Positions 26,350 through 34,875 of a stretch of DNA of 64,000 nt are shown here, in pieces. This stretch comes from JANSYL01 sp965229695. Lineage in GTDB: Bacteria > Pseudomonadota > Alphaproteobacteria > Rhodobacterales > Rhodobacteraceae. Location: assembly GCA_965229695.1 (NCBI GenBank), contig OZ245921.1, forward strand, positions 1,426,001-1,490,000. The letters run 5' to 3'. Within the stretch, counting starts at the first letter, position 1; each line of letters starts with the position of its first letter. The translations under genes and the position numbers were made by a program. The notes under the pieces are model-generated. The model did not search any database, was not told the DNA's origin, and saw nothing but the letters and a program-made list of their open reading frames with translations.

Positions 26350-29204
26350 TGGGCCACGAACCGAAGATCGACCTAAGCGCCCAGGTGGGTGATCATGTTG
26401 CGAAAACAACATGTTACATGTGCGCCTGCCGATGCGGGATCGATGTGCATATCAAAGACGGCAAGGTCCGCTATATCGAAGGCAACCGCGACCACCCGGT
26501 GAACAAAGGGGTGATCTGCGGCAAGGGTGCTTCGGGCATCATGCAGCATTACTCGCCCGCGCGCCTGCGCGCACCGATGAAACGGGTGGGGCCGCGCGGA
26601 TCGGGCCAATTTGAAGAAATCTCCTGGGATGAGGCATTGACGCTCGCCACCGACTGGCTTGGCACCGTGCGCAAGACCGATCCCAAACGCCTGGCCTTTT
26701 TCACCGGCCGCGATCAGAGCCAATCTCTAACCGGGTTCTGGGCGATGAAATACGGCACCCAGAATTTCGCCGCCCATGGCGGATTCTGCTCGGTCAATAT
26801 GGCCGCGGGCGGGCTTTACACCTTTGGTGGTGCGTTTTGGGAATTTGGCGATCCCGATTGGGAACTGACCAAGTATTTCATGCTGTTCGGCGTGGCCGAA
26901 GATCACGCCTCCAACCCGATCAAGATCGGCATTGGCAAGCTGAAGAACCGCGGCGCCAAGGTTGTTTCGGTCAATCCGGTGCGGACCGGCTATAACGCGG
27001 TGGCGGATGAATGGGTGGGCGTGCGGCCTGGCACCGATGGGCTTTTTGTCGGGGCGCTGGTGCATGAGCTGTTCCGCACGCAACAGATCGATCTTGATTA
27101 TCTGATCCGCTACACCAACGCGCCGTGGCTGGTGATCGACGCCCCCGGCACTGCCGAACATGGGCTTTTCGCCCGCGACGCGGACGGCAACCCGCTGATC
27201 TGGTCGCAAGATGACGGCGCGCTCAAAAACGGTAAGGCGGGCGACCTGTCAGCCGCCCTGACCGGCGCGCGCAGCCTGCCTGATGGGAAATCCGCCCGGC
27301 CCGTCTTTGAGTTGATGGCCGAACGCTATCTAGAGGCGGAATATGCGCCGGAAAGCGTTGCGGAAACCTGCGGGATTTCAGCCGATCAAATCCGCCGGAT
27401 CGCGGCCGAACTGGCCCATGTGGCGTTCCAGGAAGAGATCGTCATCGAACGCGAATGGACCGATGCCTGGGGCCGCAAACATGACCGCATGATCGGACGC
27501 CCGGTTTCGATGCACGCGATGCGCGGCATCTCGGCCCATTCGAACGGGTTTCAGACCTGCCGGATGATTCACATTCTGCAAATCCTCTTGGGCTCCATCG
27601 ATTGCCCAGGCGGGTTCCGGTACAAACCGCCCTATCCCAAACAGACGCCGCCAAACCTTCTGCCCCATGGCGCGCCGCAGGATATTCTGCCCGAAATGCC
27701 GCTGGGCGGGCCGCATTTGGGCTTTCCCCATGGGCCACAGCATCTTTTGATCGAAGATGACGGTACACCATCGCGGCTGGACAAAGGGTTTTCCTGGGAT
27801 GCCCCGATGTCGGCCCACGGGCTGATGCATATGGTGATCAACAACGCCGCCACGAAAGACCCTTACGGGATCGACGTGCTGTTTATGTACATGGCCAATA
27901 TGGCCTGGAACTCGTCGATGAACACACCGGGCACACTCGATGCGCTGACGGCGAAAGACGAAAATGGCGAGTATGTGATCCCCAAGATCATCTATTCGGA
28001 TGCCTATTATTCCGAAACCGTGCCCTTCGCCGATCTGATCCTGCCCGACACCACCTATCTGGAGCGGTGGGATTGTATCTCGCTTCTCGACCGCCCGATT
28101 TCTGAGGCTGAGATGGTGGCCGATTCCATACGCCATCCGGTGGTGGAGCCGGATCGCGATGTTCGCGGCTTCCAAACCGTGCTGATCGATCTTGGCGCGC
28201 GGTTGGGCTTGCCGGGCTTTGTCAATGACGACGGCACGCCGAAATATCCCGGCGGCTACCCCGATTACATGGTCAACCATGAACGCAAGCCGGGCATCGG
28301 CCCCTTGGCTGGATGGCGCGGCAAAGATGGAACCGACTTTGGCGTCGGCGATGTGAACCCCAAGCAGCTTGACCACTACCTGGAAAACGGCTCGTTCTTC
28401 GAACATCGGATCGCGCCCGAGCATGCCTATTTTAAGCACGCCAATCGCGGCTATCTGGATTGGGGGATCGAAAAAGGCATCCGGCTGTCGCCCGAACCCA
28501 CGATCTTTCAGCTTTACTCCGAACCGGTGCAGCGCTTCCGCCTGGCCGCCCAAGGCTTTGGCGACCGCCAACCGCCCGAACGTGCGCGCGCCCGGATCGA
28601 AACCCATTTCGACCCGCTGCCCTTCTGGTATCCGCCATTTGAGGAACAGATGGTCGATGAGGCGACCTATCCGCTGCACGCCATCACCCAGCGACCGATG
28701 CACATGTATCATTCCTGGGGCTCGCAAAACGCTTGGCTGCGACAGATCACGGCGGCCAACCGGCTTTACATCCACCGCTCGCTTGGCGCGCAGATCGGGG
28801 TGGATGACGATGATTGGGTCTGGCTCCGCTCACACCAGGGGCGTGTCAAATGCCAGGTTCGGCTGATGGATGGTGTGAACCCGCAAACCGTCTGGACCTG
28901 GAACGCCATCGGCAAACGCCGCGGGGCCTGGGGCCTGGATGGGGATGCGCCGGAGGTGAAGGAAGGTTTCCTGTTGAACCACCTGATCTCCGAACTTTTG
29001 CCGCCAGGCGGGGGTGGTTACCGCTACTCCAACTCGGACCCAATCACAGGTCAGGCCGCCTGGTTCGACCTGCGCGTTTCAATCGAAAAGGCCAATGACA
29101 CCGGCCAGACCGACCCATTTTTCGAACCGCTTGGGCGCGGCACCCAGCCCGCCTCCCCGGAAAAACTCGCCTTTGGCGCTGAGTTCAAGAAAGCAAAGTC
29201 ATGA
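26349..29204 (+). CDS. soeA: Sulfite dehydrogenase (quinone) molybdopterin subunit, SoeA-like
   Basis: A 951-residue molybdopterin oxidoreductase of the DMSO reductase/PsrA group. The N-terminal iron-sulfur motif is TCYMCACRCGIDVHIKDGK with the last Cys in GVICGKG, and GGFCSVNMAAGG near residue 147 probably supplies the molybdenum-ligand Cys. No twin-arginine signal is seen, consistent with the cytoplasmic SoeABC enzyme. It oxidises sulfite, the toxic product of Xsc, to sulfate. It overlaps pta by one base and soeB by four. Other members of the family reduce polysulfide or thiosulfate; neighbours with xsc-pta make sulfite the best call. Confidence 0.88.
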   Translation: MGHEPKIDLSAQVGDHVAKTTCYMCACRCGIDVHIKDGKVRYIEGNRDHPVNKGVICGKGASGIMQHYSPARLRAPMKRVGPRGSGQFEEISWDEALTLATDWLGTVRKTDPKRLAFFTGRDQSQSLTGFWAMKYGTQNFAAHGGFCSVNMAAGGLYTFGGAFWEFGDPDWELTKYFMLFGVAEDHASNPIKIGIGKLKNRGAKVVSVNPVRTGYNAVADEWVGVRPGTDGLFVGALVHELFRTQQIDLDYLIRYTNAPWLVIDAPGTAEHGLFARDADGNPLIWSQDDGALKNGKAGDLSAALTGARSLPDGKSARPVFELMAERYLEAEYAPESVAETCGISADQIRRIAAELAHVAFQEEIVIEREWTDAWGRKHDRMIGRPVSMHAMRGISAHSNGFQTCRMIHILQILLGSIDCPGGFRYKPPYPKQTPPNLLPHGAPQDILPEMPLGGPHLGFPHGPQHLLIEDDGTPSRLDKGFSWDAPMSAHGLMHMVINNAATKDPYGIDVLFMYMANMAWNSSMNTPGTLDALTAKDENGEYVIPKIIYSDAYYSETVPFADLILPDTTYLERWDCISLLDRPISEAEMVADSIRHPVVEPDRDVRGFQTVLIDLGARLGLPGFVNDDGTPKYPGGYPDYMVNHERKPGIGPLAGWRGKDGTDFGVGDVNPKQLDHYLENGSFFEHRIAPEHAYFKHANRGYLDWGIEKGIRLSPEPTIFQLYSEPVQRFRLAAQGFGDRQPPERARARIETHFDPLPFWYPPFEEQMVDEATYPLHAITQRPMHMYHSWGSQNAWLRQITAANRLYIHRSLGAQIGVDDDDWVWLRSHQGRVKCQVRLMDGVNPQTVWTWNAIGKRRGAWGLDGDAPEVKEGFLLNHLISELLPPGGGGYRYSNSDPITGQAAWFDLRVSIEKANDTGQTDPFFEPLGRGTQPASPEKLAFGAEFKKAKS

Positions 29205-29956
29205 CCAGCTTGCCCCCCAAAACCGAGAAAAAGCTTGGCCTTGTTATCGATCTCGACATCTGTGTCGGGTGCCAGGCCTGCGCGACCTCTTGCAAGGAAT
29301 GGAACACCGGCGGCTATTCCGCGCCGCTGTCGGATCACGACCCTTACGGCTCTGACCCGTCCGGCGCTTGGCTGAACCGCATCCATTCCTACGAATTTGG
29401 CGAAGGACCGGCCGCCAAGACCGTGCATTTCCCCCGCTCTTGCCTGCATTGCGAGGAACCCGAATGCGTCACGGTCTGCCCGACCGGGGCCAGCTATAAA
29501 CGCGCCGAGGACGGGATCGTTCTGGTCAACCCCGACACCTGCATCGGGTGCAAGCTGTGTTCCTGGGCCTGCCCGTATGGCGCGCGGGAATATGACTATG
29601 ACGATGGGGTGATGAAGAAATGCACGCTTTGCGTGGATCGCATCTATAACGAAACCCTACCCGAAGAAGATCGTGTTCCCGCTTGCGTCCGCGCCTGCCC
29701 AACCGGCGCGCGCGCCTTTGGCGATCTGGGTGATCCGGATAGCGCGGTGTCACAATCGGTGGCCGAGCGCGATGGATTCAATCTTTTAGAAGAATTCGGC
29801 TACAAGCCAGTCAACAAATACCTGCCCCCGCGCAAGGCCGAGGTGGCTGCCGCGCCTGTCAAACCTGCCAGCGCCGAGCCGATCGCGGCCCCCAACGGAT
29901 CGGCCATCGAAAAGCTATTTGCCTGGGTCGACCGCACCCTCACGGAAAGGACTTAA
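29201..29956 (+). CDS. soeB: Sulfite dehydrogenase iron-sulfur subunit, SoeB-like
   Basis: A 251-residue electron-transfer subunit with four ferredoxin-type cluster motifs: CVGCQACATSCKEW, CLHCEEPECVTVCPTGA, CIGCKLCSWACPYGAREYD and CTLC followed by PACVRACPTGAR. It carries electrons from the molybdenum centre of SoeA to the membrane subunit. The start overlaps the end of soeA (ATGA). The final 50 residues are Ala/Pro-rich and less conserved. Confidence 0.91.
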   Translation: MTSLPPKTEKKLGLVIDLDICVGCQACATSCKEWNTGGYSAPLSDHDPYGSDPSGAWLNRIHSYEFGEGPAAKTVHFPRSCLHCEEPECVTVCPTGASYKRAEDGIVLVNPDTCIGCKLCSWACPYGAREYDYDDGVMKKCTLCVDRIYNETLPEEDRVPACVRACPTGARAFGDLGDPDSAVSQSVAERDGFNLLEEFGYKPVNKYLPPRKAEVAAAPVKPASAEPIAAPNGSAIEKLFAWVDRTLTERT

Positions 29957-29960
29957 ACCC

Positions 29961-30899
29961 ATGCATCCCGCCTATTCCGTGATCTTCTTCACCACCGCAT
30001 CGGGCGCGGGCTATGGGCTTTTGTTCTGGCTGTCGCTCGCGCATCTGTTCGGCGCCATGCCCGGCGGGCGATGGTTATCGTTTTTTGTCCTGGCCGTGGC
30101 CCTTGTACTGGTCACCGCTGGCCTGCTCTCTTCCACCTTCCATCTGGGTCACCCGGAGCGCGCCCATCGCGCGTTTTCGCAATGGCGGTCCTCCTGGCTG
30201 AGCCGCGAGGGCGTGGCGGCGGTTGTCACTTATGTGCCCGCGGGTCTGCTTGGGCTGATCTGGCTTTTCGGGATCGAAACCGGGCTTGTGCCGCTCCTGG
30301 CGCTTCTCTCCGCCTTGGGTGCCATCGTGACGGTCTATTGCACCGGCATGATCTACGGATCACTCCGCACGATCCGGCATTGGCATCATCCCTATGTGCC
30401 CTTCATCTATCTGATGCTGGCGGCGGCCACTGGTGCGCTGTTGTTCGGGCTGATGACCGGGGTTGCCGGTGCGCTGCCCGCCAGTGCGCCAGCGCTTATC
30501 CTGATCTCTCTCGGGTTCAGCGGGGTGCTGAAATGGCGCTATTGGCAGCAGGTTGATGCCGACCCCGGCCAATACACGCGTGAAATGGCGCTCGGCCTCA
30601 CCGATCTTGGCCCAGCCCGCCCGCTCGATCCGCCCCATACGCGCCCGAACTTTGTCATGCGCGAAATGGGGTACGCCGTGGCGCGCAATCACGCCGCCCG
30701 CCTGCGGCGCATCACCTTGGCCACCCTGCTGCTGATCCCCGCGATCCTGACCGCACTGGCACTGATCACCGGTTGGGCCACGGCCTGCCTGCTGCTGGCC
30801 ACGGCCTCGGCTGCCATCGGCGTATTCGCTGAACGCTGGCTATTCTTCGCCGAAGCCGAACATGTCAGCCAGCTTTACTACGGCGCGGCCCGCGCCTGA
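29961..30899 (+). CDS. soeC: Sulfite dehydrogenase membrane anchor, SoeC/DmsC-like
   Basis: A protein of 312 residues with about eight membrane helices and the DmsC-type N-terminus MHPAYSVIFFTTASGAGYG plus STFHLGHPERAHRAFSQWRS. It anchors SoeAB to the inner face of the membrane and passes electrons to quinone. The ATG at 29961 follows GGAAAGGA and begins directly at the first helix; an upstream in-frame start would overlap soeB and add a non-conserved extension. It completes the soeABC set. Confidence 0.89.
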   Translation: MHPAYSVIFFTTASGAGYGLLFWLSLAHLFGAMPGGRWLSFFVLAVALVLVTAGLLSSTFHLGHPERAHRAFSQWRSSWLSREGVAAVVTYVPAGLLGLIWLFGIETGLVPLLALLSALGAIVTVYCTGMIYGSLRTIRHWHHPYVPFIYLMLAAATGALLFGLMTGVAGALPASAPALILISLGFSGVLKWRYWQQVDADPGQYTREMALGLTDLGPARPLDPPHTRPNFVMREMGYAVARNHAARLRRITLATLLLIPAILTALALITGWATACLLLATASAAIGVFAERWLFFAEAEHVSQLYYGAARA

Positions 30900-30943
30900 G
30901 CCGCCCGCCAGAGGCGGCCCATAACAAAAAGGAAGCGCGACCT

Positions 30944-32803
30944 ATGGAAAGCCTTGGCCTAACATTCGAAATGACGGTTGTTCTGGCCCTGCTGGGCATC
31001 ACCGTCGCGCTTTTTGTGTCCGAGATTGTCCGCGTCGATATCGCCGCCGTGTTGGTGATGGTGACGCTTGGGTTGCTGACCGCCGTTCCGGGCTTGGAAA
31101 ACCTGGTCGATGTGCGCAACCTGTTTGACGGGTTTGCCAGTAACGCCGTGATTTCCATCATCGCGGTGATGATCATCGGGGCGGGGTTGGACCGAACCGG
31201 TGCCATGTCCACCGTCGCGGCTTGGATCACCAAGGCAGGCGGGTCGGCCGAACGAGGGATCATCCTGCTGATTTCGGGCGCGGTCGGGGTCATTTCCAGC
31301 TTCATGCAAAATGTCGGGGCGGCGGCCCTGTTCCTGCCCGTGGTCAGCCGTGTGTCGAACCGGACCAACCTGCCAATGTCGCGGCTGCTGATGCCGATGG
31401 GGTTTTGCGCGATCCTGGGCGGCACCATGACCATGGTTGGATCATCCCCGCTGATCCTGCTGAACGACCTGATAGGATCGATCAACGCGACCATGCCCGC
31501 CGGGCAAGAGATTGAGCCATTTTCGCTTTTCTCGGTCACGCCGGTTGGCATCTGCCTGGTCCTGACCGGGCTGCTTTACTTCATCATTTTTGGGCGGCTG
31601 GTCCTGCCGAACGTCACCGCAACCCCGGCTTCGGGCAGTTCCACACTGAACTATATGAATGACACCTATGGGCTCGACGGCACCATTCACGAGGTGCGCG
31701 TGCCCGCGCGCAGCGGATTGGTTGGCCAAAGCATCGATGAGGTGCAGCGCCGCCATCACATCCAGATTGTCGCCACCCATTACCGCGGCCACACGATTCC
31801 CGCGCCACCGCGCGATCTGGTGTTGGAGGCCCCCGCAACCATCGCCGTCATCGCCTCGGAAGAAGCGATTGCCGAGTTTCTGGCCAGCTACCAGCTCAGC
31901 GAAGCCTCGGAACTGGATGAATTCGCCGAAACGCTAGGCTCGGGCAAGGCGGGCATTGCCGAGGTCGTGATCCCGCCCGGCTCCAACGCCATCGGCAAAA
32001 CCGGGCGCGATCTTTGGCTGCGCAAGGTGCACGGGCTATCCCCCCTGGCGATTTATCGCGGTGGCGCCACGCTGTCGCGCGATCAGGAAGATTTGGGTGA
32101 GATCCCCTATCAGGCCGGGGATACGCTGGTCTGTCACACGCCTTGGCAGGCGCTCGCGCGGTTGGAGAAAGACCGCAACTTTGTCGTGGTGACCACGGAT
32201 TTCCCCCATGAAGATCTGCGCCCGAAAAAGATCCACTGGGCCCTGCTGTTCTTTGCGATCGCGGTCGCGCTGATCCTGCTGACCGATCTGCGCCTGTCGC
32301 TTTGCCTGTTGGTGGGGGCGATGGGGATGGTCGTGACCGGCGTGCTCTCGATGGACGAGGCTTATTACTCGGTCAGTTGGACCACCGTGTTCCTGTTGGC
32401 CAGTTTGATCCCGCTTGGTCAAGCGGTGCAATCCAGCGGAACGGCAGGATGGATTGCGGATCAAGTGCTGCTCTTGATGAACGGTATGCCAATATGGGTG
32501 CTCCAAACCAGCGTCGCGGCCCTTGCCACACTGTTCACGCTGGTGATGTCGAATGTCGGGGCCACAGTGCTCTTGGTGCCATTGGCGGTGAACATCGCGC
32601 TTGGGGCCGGGGCCGATCCGGCCTTGTTCGCGATGACGGTGGCAATTTCGACATCGAATTCGTTCCTGATCCCCACCCATCAGGTGAACGCGCTGCTCAT
32701 GGGGCCAGGGGGCTATCGCGTCGCCGATTTCGTGCGCGCGGGCGGGATCATGACGCTGCTGTTCCTGGCCGTGTCCATCGTGGCGCTGAACACGTTCCTC
32801 TAA
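30944..32803 (+). CDS. SLC13-family permease with two RCK_C (TrkA-C) domains
   Basis: A 619-residue membrane protein. About five to six N-terminal helices, including the family segment SSFMQNVGAAALFLPVVSR, are followed by two cytoplasmic RCK_C-like domains (EVRVPARSGLVGQSIDEVQR; EVVIPPGSNAIGKTGRDLWL) and a second membrane half with VMSNVGATVLLVPLAVN. Relatives move sulfate, dicarboxylates or other anions. Placed last behind soeABC, it may expel sulfate or sulfite during sulfonate growth; a sulfonate importer role is less likely because tctABC is present. Direction of transport is not visible from sequence. Confidence 0.88.
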   Translation: MESLGLTFEMTVVLALLGITVALFVSEIVRVDIAAVLVMVTLGLLTAVPGLENLVDVRNLFDGFASNAVISIIAVMIIGAGLDRTGAMSTVAAWITKAGGSAERGIILLISGAVGVISSFMQNVGAAALFLPVVSRVSNRTNLPMSRLLMPMGFCAILGGTMTMVGSSPLILLNDLIGSINATMPAGQEIEPFSLFSVTPVGICLVLTGLLYFIIFGRLVLPNVTATPASGSSTLNYMNDTYGLDGTIHEVRVPARSGLVGQSIDEVQRRHHIQIVATHYRGHTIPAPPRDLVLEAPATIAVIASEEAIAEFLASYQLSEASELDEFAETLGSGKAGIAEVVIPPGSNAIGKTGRDLWLRKVHGLSPLAIYRGGATLSRDQEDLGEIPYQAGDTLVCHTPWQALARLEKDRNFVVVTTDFPHEDLRPKKIHWALLFFAIAVALILLTDLRLSLCLLVGAMGMVVTGVLSMDEAYYSVSWTTVFLLASLIPLGQAVQSSGTAGWIADQVLLLMNGMPIWVLQTSVAALATLFTLVMSNVGATVLLVPLAVNIALGAGADPALFAMTVAISTSNSFLIPTHQVNALLMGPGGYRVADFVRAGGIMTLLFLAVSIVALNTFL

Positions 32804-32818
32804 GGGCTGAAACGCGCT

Positions 32819-33454
32819 CTATCGCTGAATTGCCGGTGTCTTGTGGATGTGGCTGCCATCTTCGGCCGCGTGGATCAGGTAGTGGCCAACATCCGCGCGG
32901 CTGATCACACCCTGCCGCCATGTCTCGGACTCGACCAGCACCTGGTAGGTTTTGGACATTTGATTGTCGTTCAGAATGCCAGGGCGCGCGATGGTCCAAT
33001 CCAGCGCGCTGTCTTTAATCATCTGTTCCTGCACCACTTTGTCGGCATAAGCGCGCCCCAGGATCAGCTTGAAGGGGATCTTTTCCAAGGTCGACAACTT
33101 GGCGGCGCTGTCGCCTGCGCCAAATCCCGTAACCGCCAAAAGCCGTTGAATGCCCGCCGTCTGCATCGCGGGAATCAATACCTTCGCCGCATCGGAAAAA
33201 AGCGTTGTCGGTTTCAGAATGCGCAGGTCGCGCGGCGCGCCGATGCACAGGATCACGGCCTCGGCGCCATCGATGGCTTGCGCCACATCCTCGGGCGACA
33301 GCGCGCTGCCTGCGATCTTTTCAAGCTGGTCGTGGTCGATTGGGATGCTGTCAGCACTGCGCGCCAGGGCCCGCACGCTGTGGCCACGTTCCAAGGCGTA
33401 TTCCAGCGCCTTGCGCCCAATCCCACGACTTGCGCCGATAATCGTTAACCGCAT
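32819..33454 (-). CDS. NAD(P)H-binding atypical SDR protein
   Basis: A protein of about 211 residues with the N-terminal dinucleotide motif LTIIGASRGIGRKALEYAL, AVILCIGAPRDL, LLAVTGFGAGDS and LDWTIARPGILND, typical of the extended/atypical SDR (NAD(P)H-binding, NmrA-like) group that includes flavin reductase-like and redox-sensor proteins. The ATG at 33454, with GGAG upstream, is chosen because the motif starts right after it. It converges with the SLC13 permease gene, separated by only 15 bases. Substrate unknown. Confidence 0.85.
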   Translation of the reverse strand: MRLTIIGASRGIGRKALEYALERGHSVRALARSADSIPIDHDQLEKIAGSALSPEDVAQAIDGAEAVILCIGAPRDLRILKPTTLFSDAAKVLIPAMQTAGIQRLLAVTGFGAGDSAAKLSTLEKIPFKLILGRAYADKVVQEQMIKDSALDWTIARPGILNDNQMSKTYQVLVESETWRQGVISRADVGHYLIHAAEDGSHIHKTPAIQR

Positions 33455-33513
33455 GGCACGCACTCCGTTTGCCATGCCCAGTTTACCTCAAGGAGCGGCG
33501 CGCCCGCCAGAGG

Positions 33514-34185
33514 TTACGCGACGGCGGGCATCGGCAAATGACCGGTTTTCACATAGATCAGACAGCCGTCGTCGGACCATGGTGTGTGGCGCGACATATG
33601 GGGGCTGCGTATCCAGGTTCCGGCTGGATAATCCCCATGCTCATCCTGAAAAACGCCCTCGATCACAAAGATTTCTTCGCCACCCCAATGGGCATGGGAC
33701 GAAAACTTGGTGCCAGGGGCCCAGCGTACCAAAGCGACATTTTCACCGGGCACCGAATGCAGCGGCAAGACGGTTAACCCAGGCGCAGAACCGGGTAGGA
33801 AAGCCGCGTCTTGGGTTGGGATCACCTTTTGCTCGGTATCATCGGCGTCGAACTGGTGCAGCTTCACCAGAATGGTCGCGCCCTCGGGCCCAATATGCGG
33901 CCGGTGAGAGGTGCCGATGGGATTGCGCACATAGGTGCCCGCCGGGTAATCGCCGCTTTCGTCAGAAAACACGCCCTCCAGGACCAGATACTCTTCTCCC
34001 CCGCCATGGGTGTGGGCATCAAACTGGCTGTTGGGGGCAAAGCGCACAATGGTGGTGGCGCGGGCGACCTCCTCCCCGATCCGGTCCAACATCATGCGAT
34101 CCACGCCCGAAGCGGGCGAGGCAACCCAGGTGTAATCTTCGGGCCGAATAACGACCCGTTGCGAGAAATCGGCATTGAGTTTCAT
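33514..34185 (-). CDS. Double-cupin (ChrR-like) protein
   Basis: A 223-residue protein made of two cupin units with parallel metal-binding motifs HTHGGGEEYLVLEG (about residue 58) and HAHWGGEEIFVIEG (about residue 168), each followed by GDYPAGT and an arginine-proline segment. The ChrR cupin domain binds zinc and senses oxidants in anti-sigma factors, but no sigma-binding N-terminus is visible, so a free-standing cupin (dioxygenase or sensor) is more likely. It overlaps the upstream TetR gene by four bases and so is under its control. Confidence 0.86.
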   Translation of the reverse strand: MKLNADFSQRVVIRPEDYTWVASPASGVDRMMLDRIGEEVARATTIVRFAPNSQFDAHTHGGGEEYLVLEGVFSDESGDYPAGTYVRNPIGTSHRPHIGPEGATILVKLHQFDADDTEQKVIPTQDAAFLPGSAPGLTVLPLHSVPGENVALVRWAPGTKFSSHAHWGGEEIFVIEGVFQDEHGDYPAGTWIRSPHMSRHTPWSDDGCLIYVKTGHLPMPAVA

Positions 34186-34748
34186 ATCGGGGCTCCTGGT
34201 CGGATGCGGCTGCGCAACAGGGCGGTGGCCTGGTCATAGGTGGCAATGTCCTGCGTCGCGCGGGCCGCCAATTGCGCCCCTTCCAGCGTTGCGAAACAGG
34301 CGGCGGATTCGGCCTGGGGGTCGTAAACCATGCTGATGGTCTGGTCGCCACGCGCATCGGCAAACAGGGTCTTCAACCACCGCTGCACATCGCGCTGAAA
34401 CTGCGCAACGCGGTCGCGGGTGGGTTGCGGCAGCGAGGCATGAGAGGCCGAGAAGGACACGCAGAGGCATAGGCTGCGCCCATCTTCCAACGCCCCCCGG
34501 TAAAGGGCCACGATATGCGCCAGCCGCGCCCCGGCGGTTTCGCCATCTGCCTCGGACAACATGGCGATCACCCGATCTGCGTAAGCATCGATCATCGCCA
34601 GGGACAGGTCGGCCTTGGTCGGGAAGTGGTAATGCACGCTGGCCTTTTTGATCCCCGCCCCATTGGCCAGGTCAGCATAGCTGAACGCGTCAAATCCACG
34701 GTGGCGCGCAAGCTGTTCGGCATGGGTGAGAAGCAGGTCTTTCATCAT
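34182..34748 (-). CDS. TetR/AcrR-family regulator
   Basis: A protein of about 188 residues. The N-terminal helix-turn-helix reads FSYADLANGAGIKKASVHYHFPTKADL, the classic TetR recognition pattern; the C-terminal ligand domain ends with LEGAQLAARA. The start is one of two adjacent ATGs at 34748 or 34745 (an upstream TTG at 34757 is less likely). A near-perfect 34-bp palindrome covers both start codons, implying direct autorepression. The cupin gene follows with an ATGA overlap, so the pair forms one self-regulated operon. Confidence 0.91.
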   Translation of the reverse strand: MMKDLLLTHAEQLARHRGFDAFSYADLANGAGIKKASVHYHFPTKADLSLAMIDAYADRVIAMLSEADGETAGARLAHIVALYRGALEDGRSLCLCVSFSASHASLPQPTRDRVAQFQRDVQRWLKTLFADARGDQTISMVYDPQAESAACFATLEGAQLAARATQDIATYDQATALLRSRIRPGAPI

Positions 34749-34776
34749 ATCTACCAACTAGTAGGTAGATATGATG
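34743..34776. promoter_or_regulatory. 34-bp palindrome, probable TetR operator
   Basis: The arms CATCATATCTACC and GGTAGATATGATG match exactly around a centre containing CTAG; only one symmetric base pair (34757/34762 region, A opposite A) breaks the symmetry. The outer ends are the two start codons of the TetR gene on one strand. Its length and location are typical of an autoregulatory TetR site. Confidence 0.65.
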
Positions 34777-34791
34777 AAAACAACCCCAAAC

Positions 34792-34827
34792 AAAAAATCC
34801 CCCGCCGACTTGGGTTGCGGCGGGGGA
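34792..34827 (-). terminator. Intrinsic terminator after ccrM
   Basis: Read on the minus strand, TCCCCCGCC (34819-34827) pairs with GGCGGGGGA (34798-34806) over a 12-base loop and is followed by six T residues (34797-34792). It lies about 50 bases past the ccrM stop and separates ccrM from the TetR operon. Confidence 0.8.
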
Positions 34828-34875
34828 CAGTAACTTGGCCGGGCGGCGGGCCCGAACCAGGCGGTGTATCAAGCG

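Noticed and set aside
34771..34833. A 20-codon plus-strand frame beginning at the mirrored ATGATG of the TetR palindrome
   Set aside because: The ATGATG is explained by palindrome symmetry and the frame runs straight through the ccrM terminator stem.
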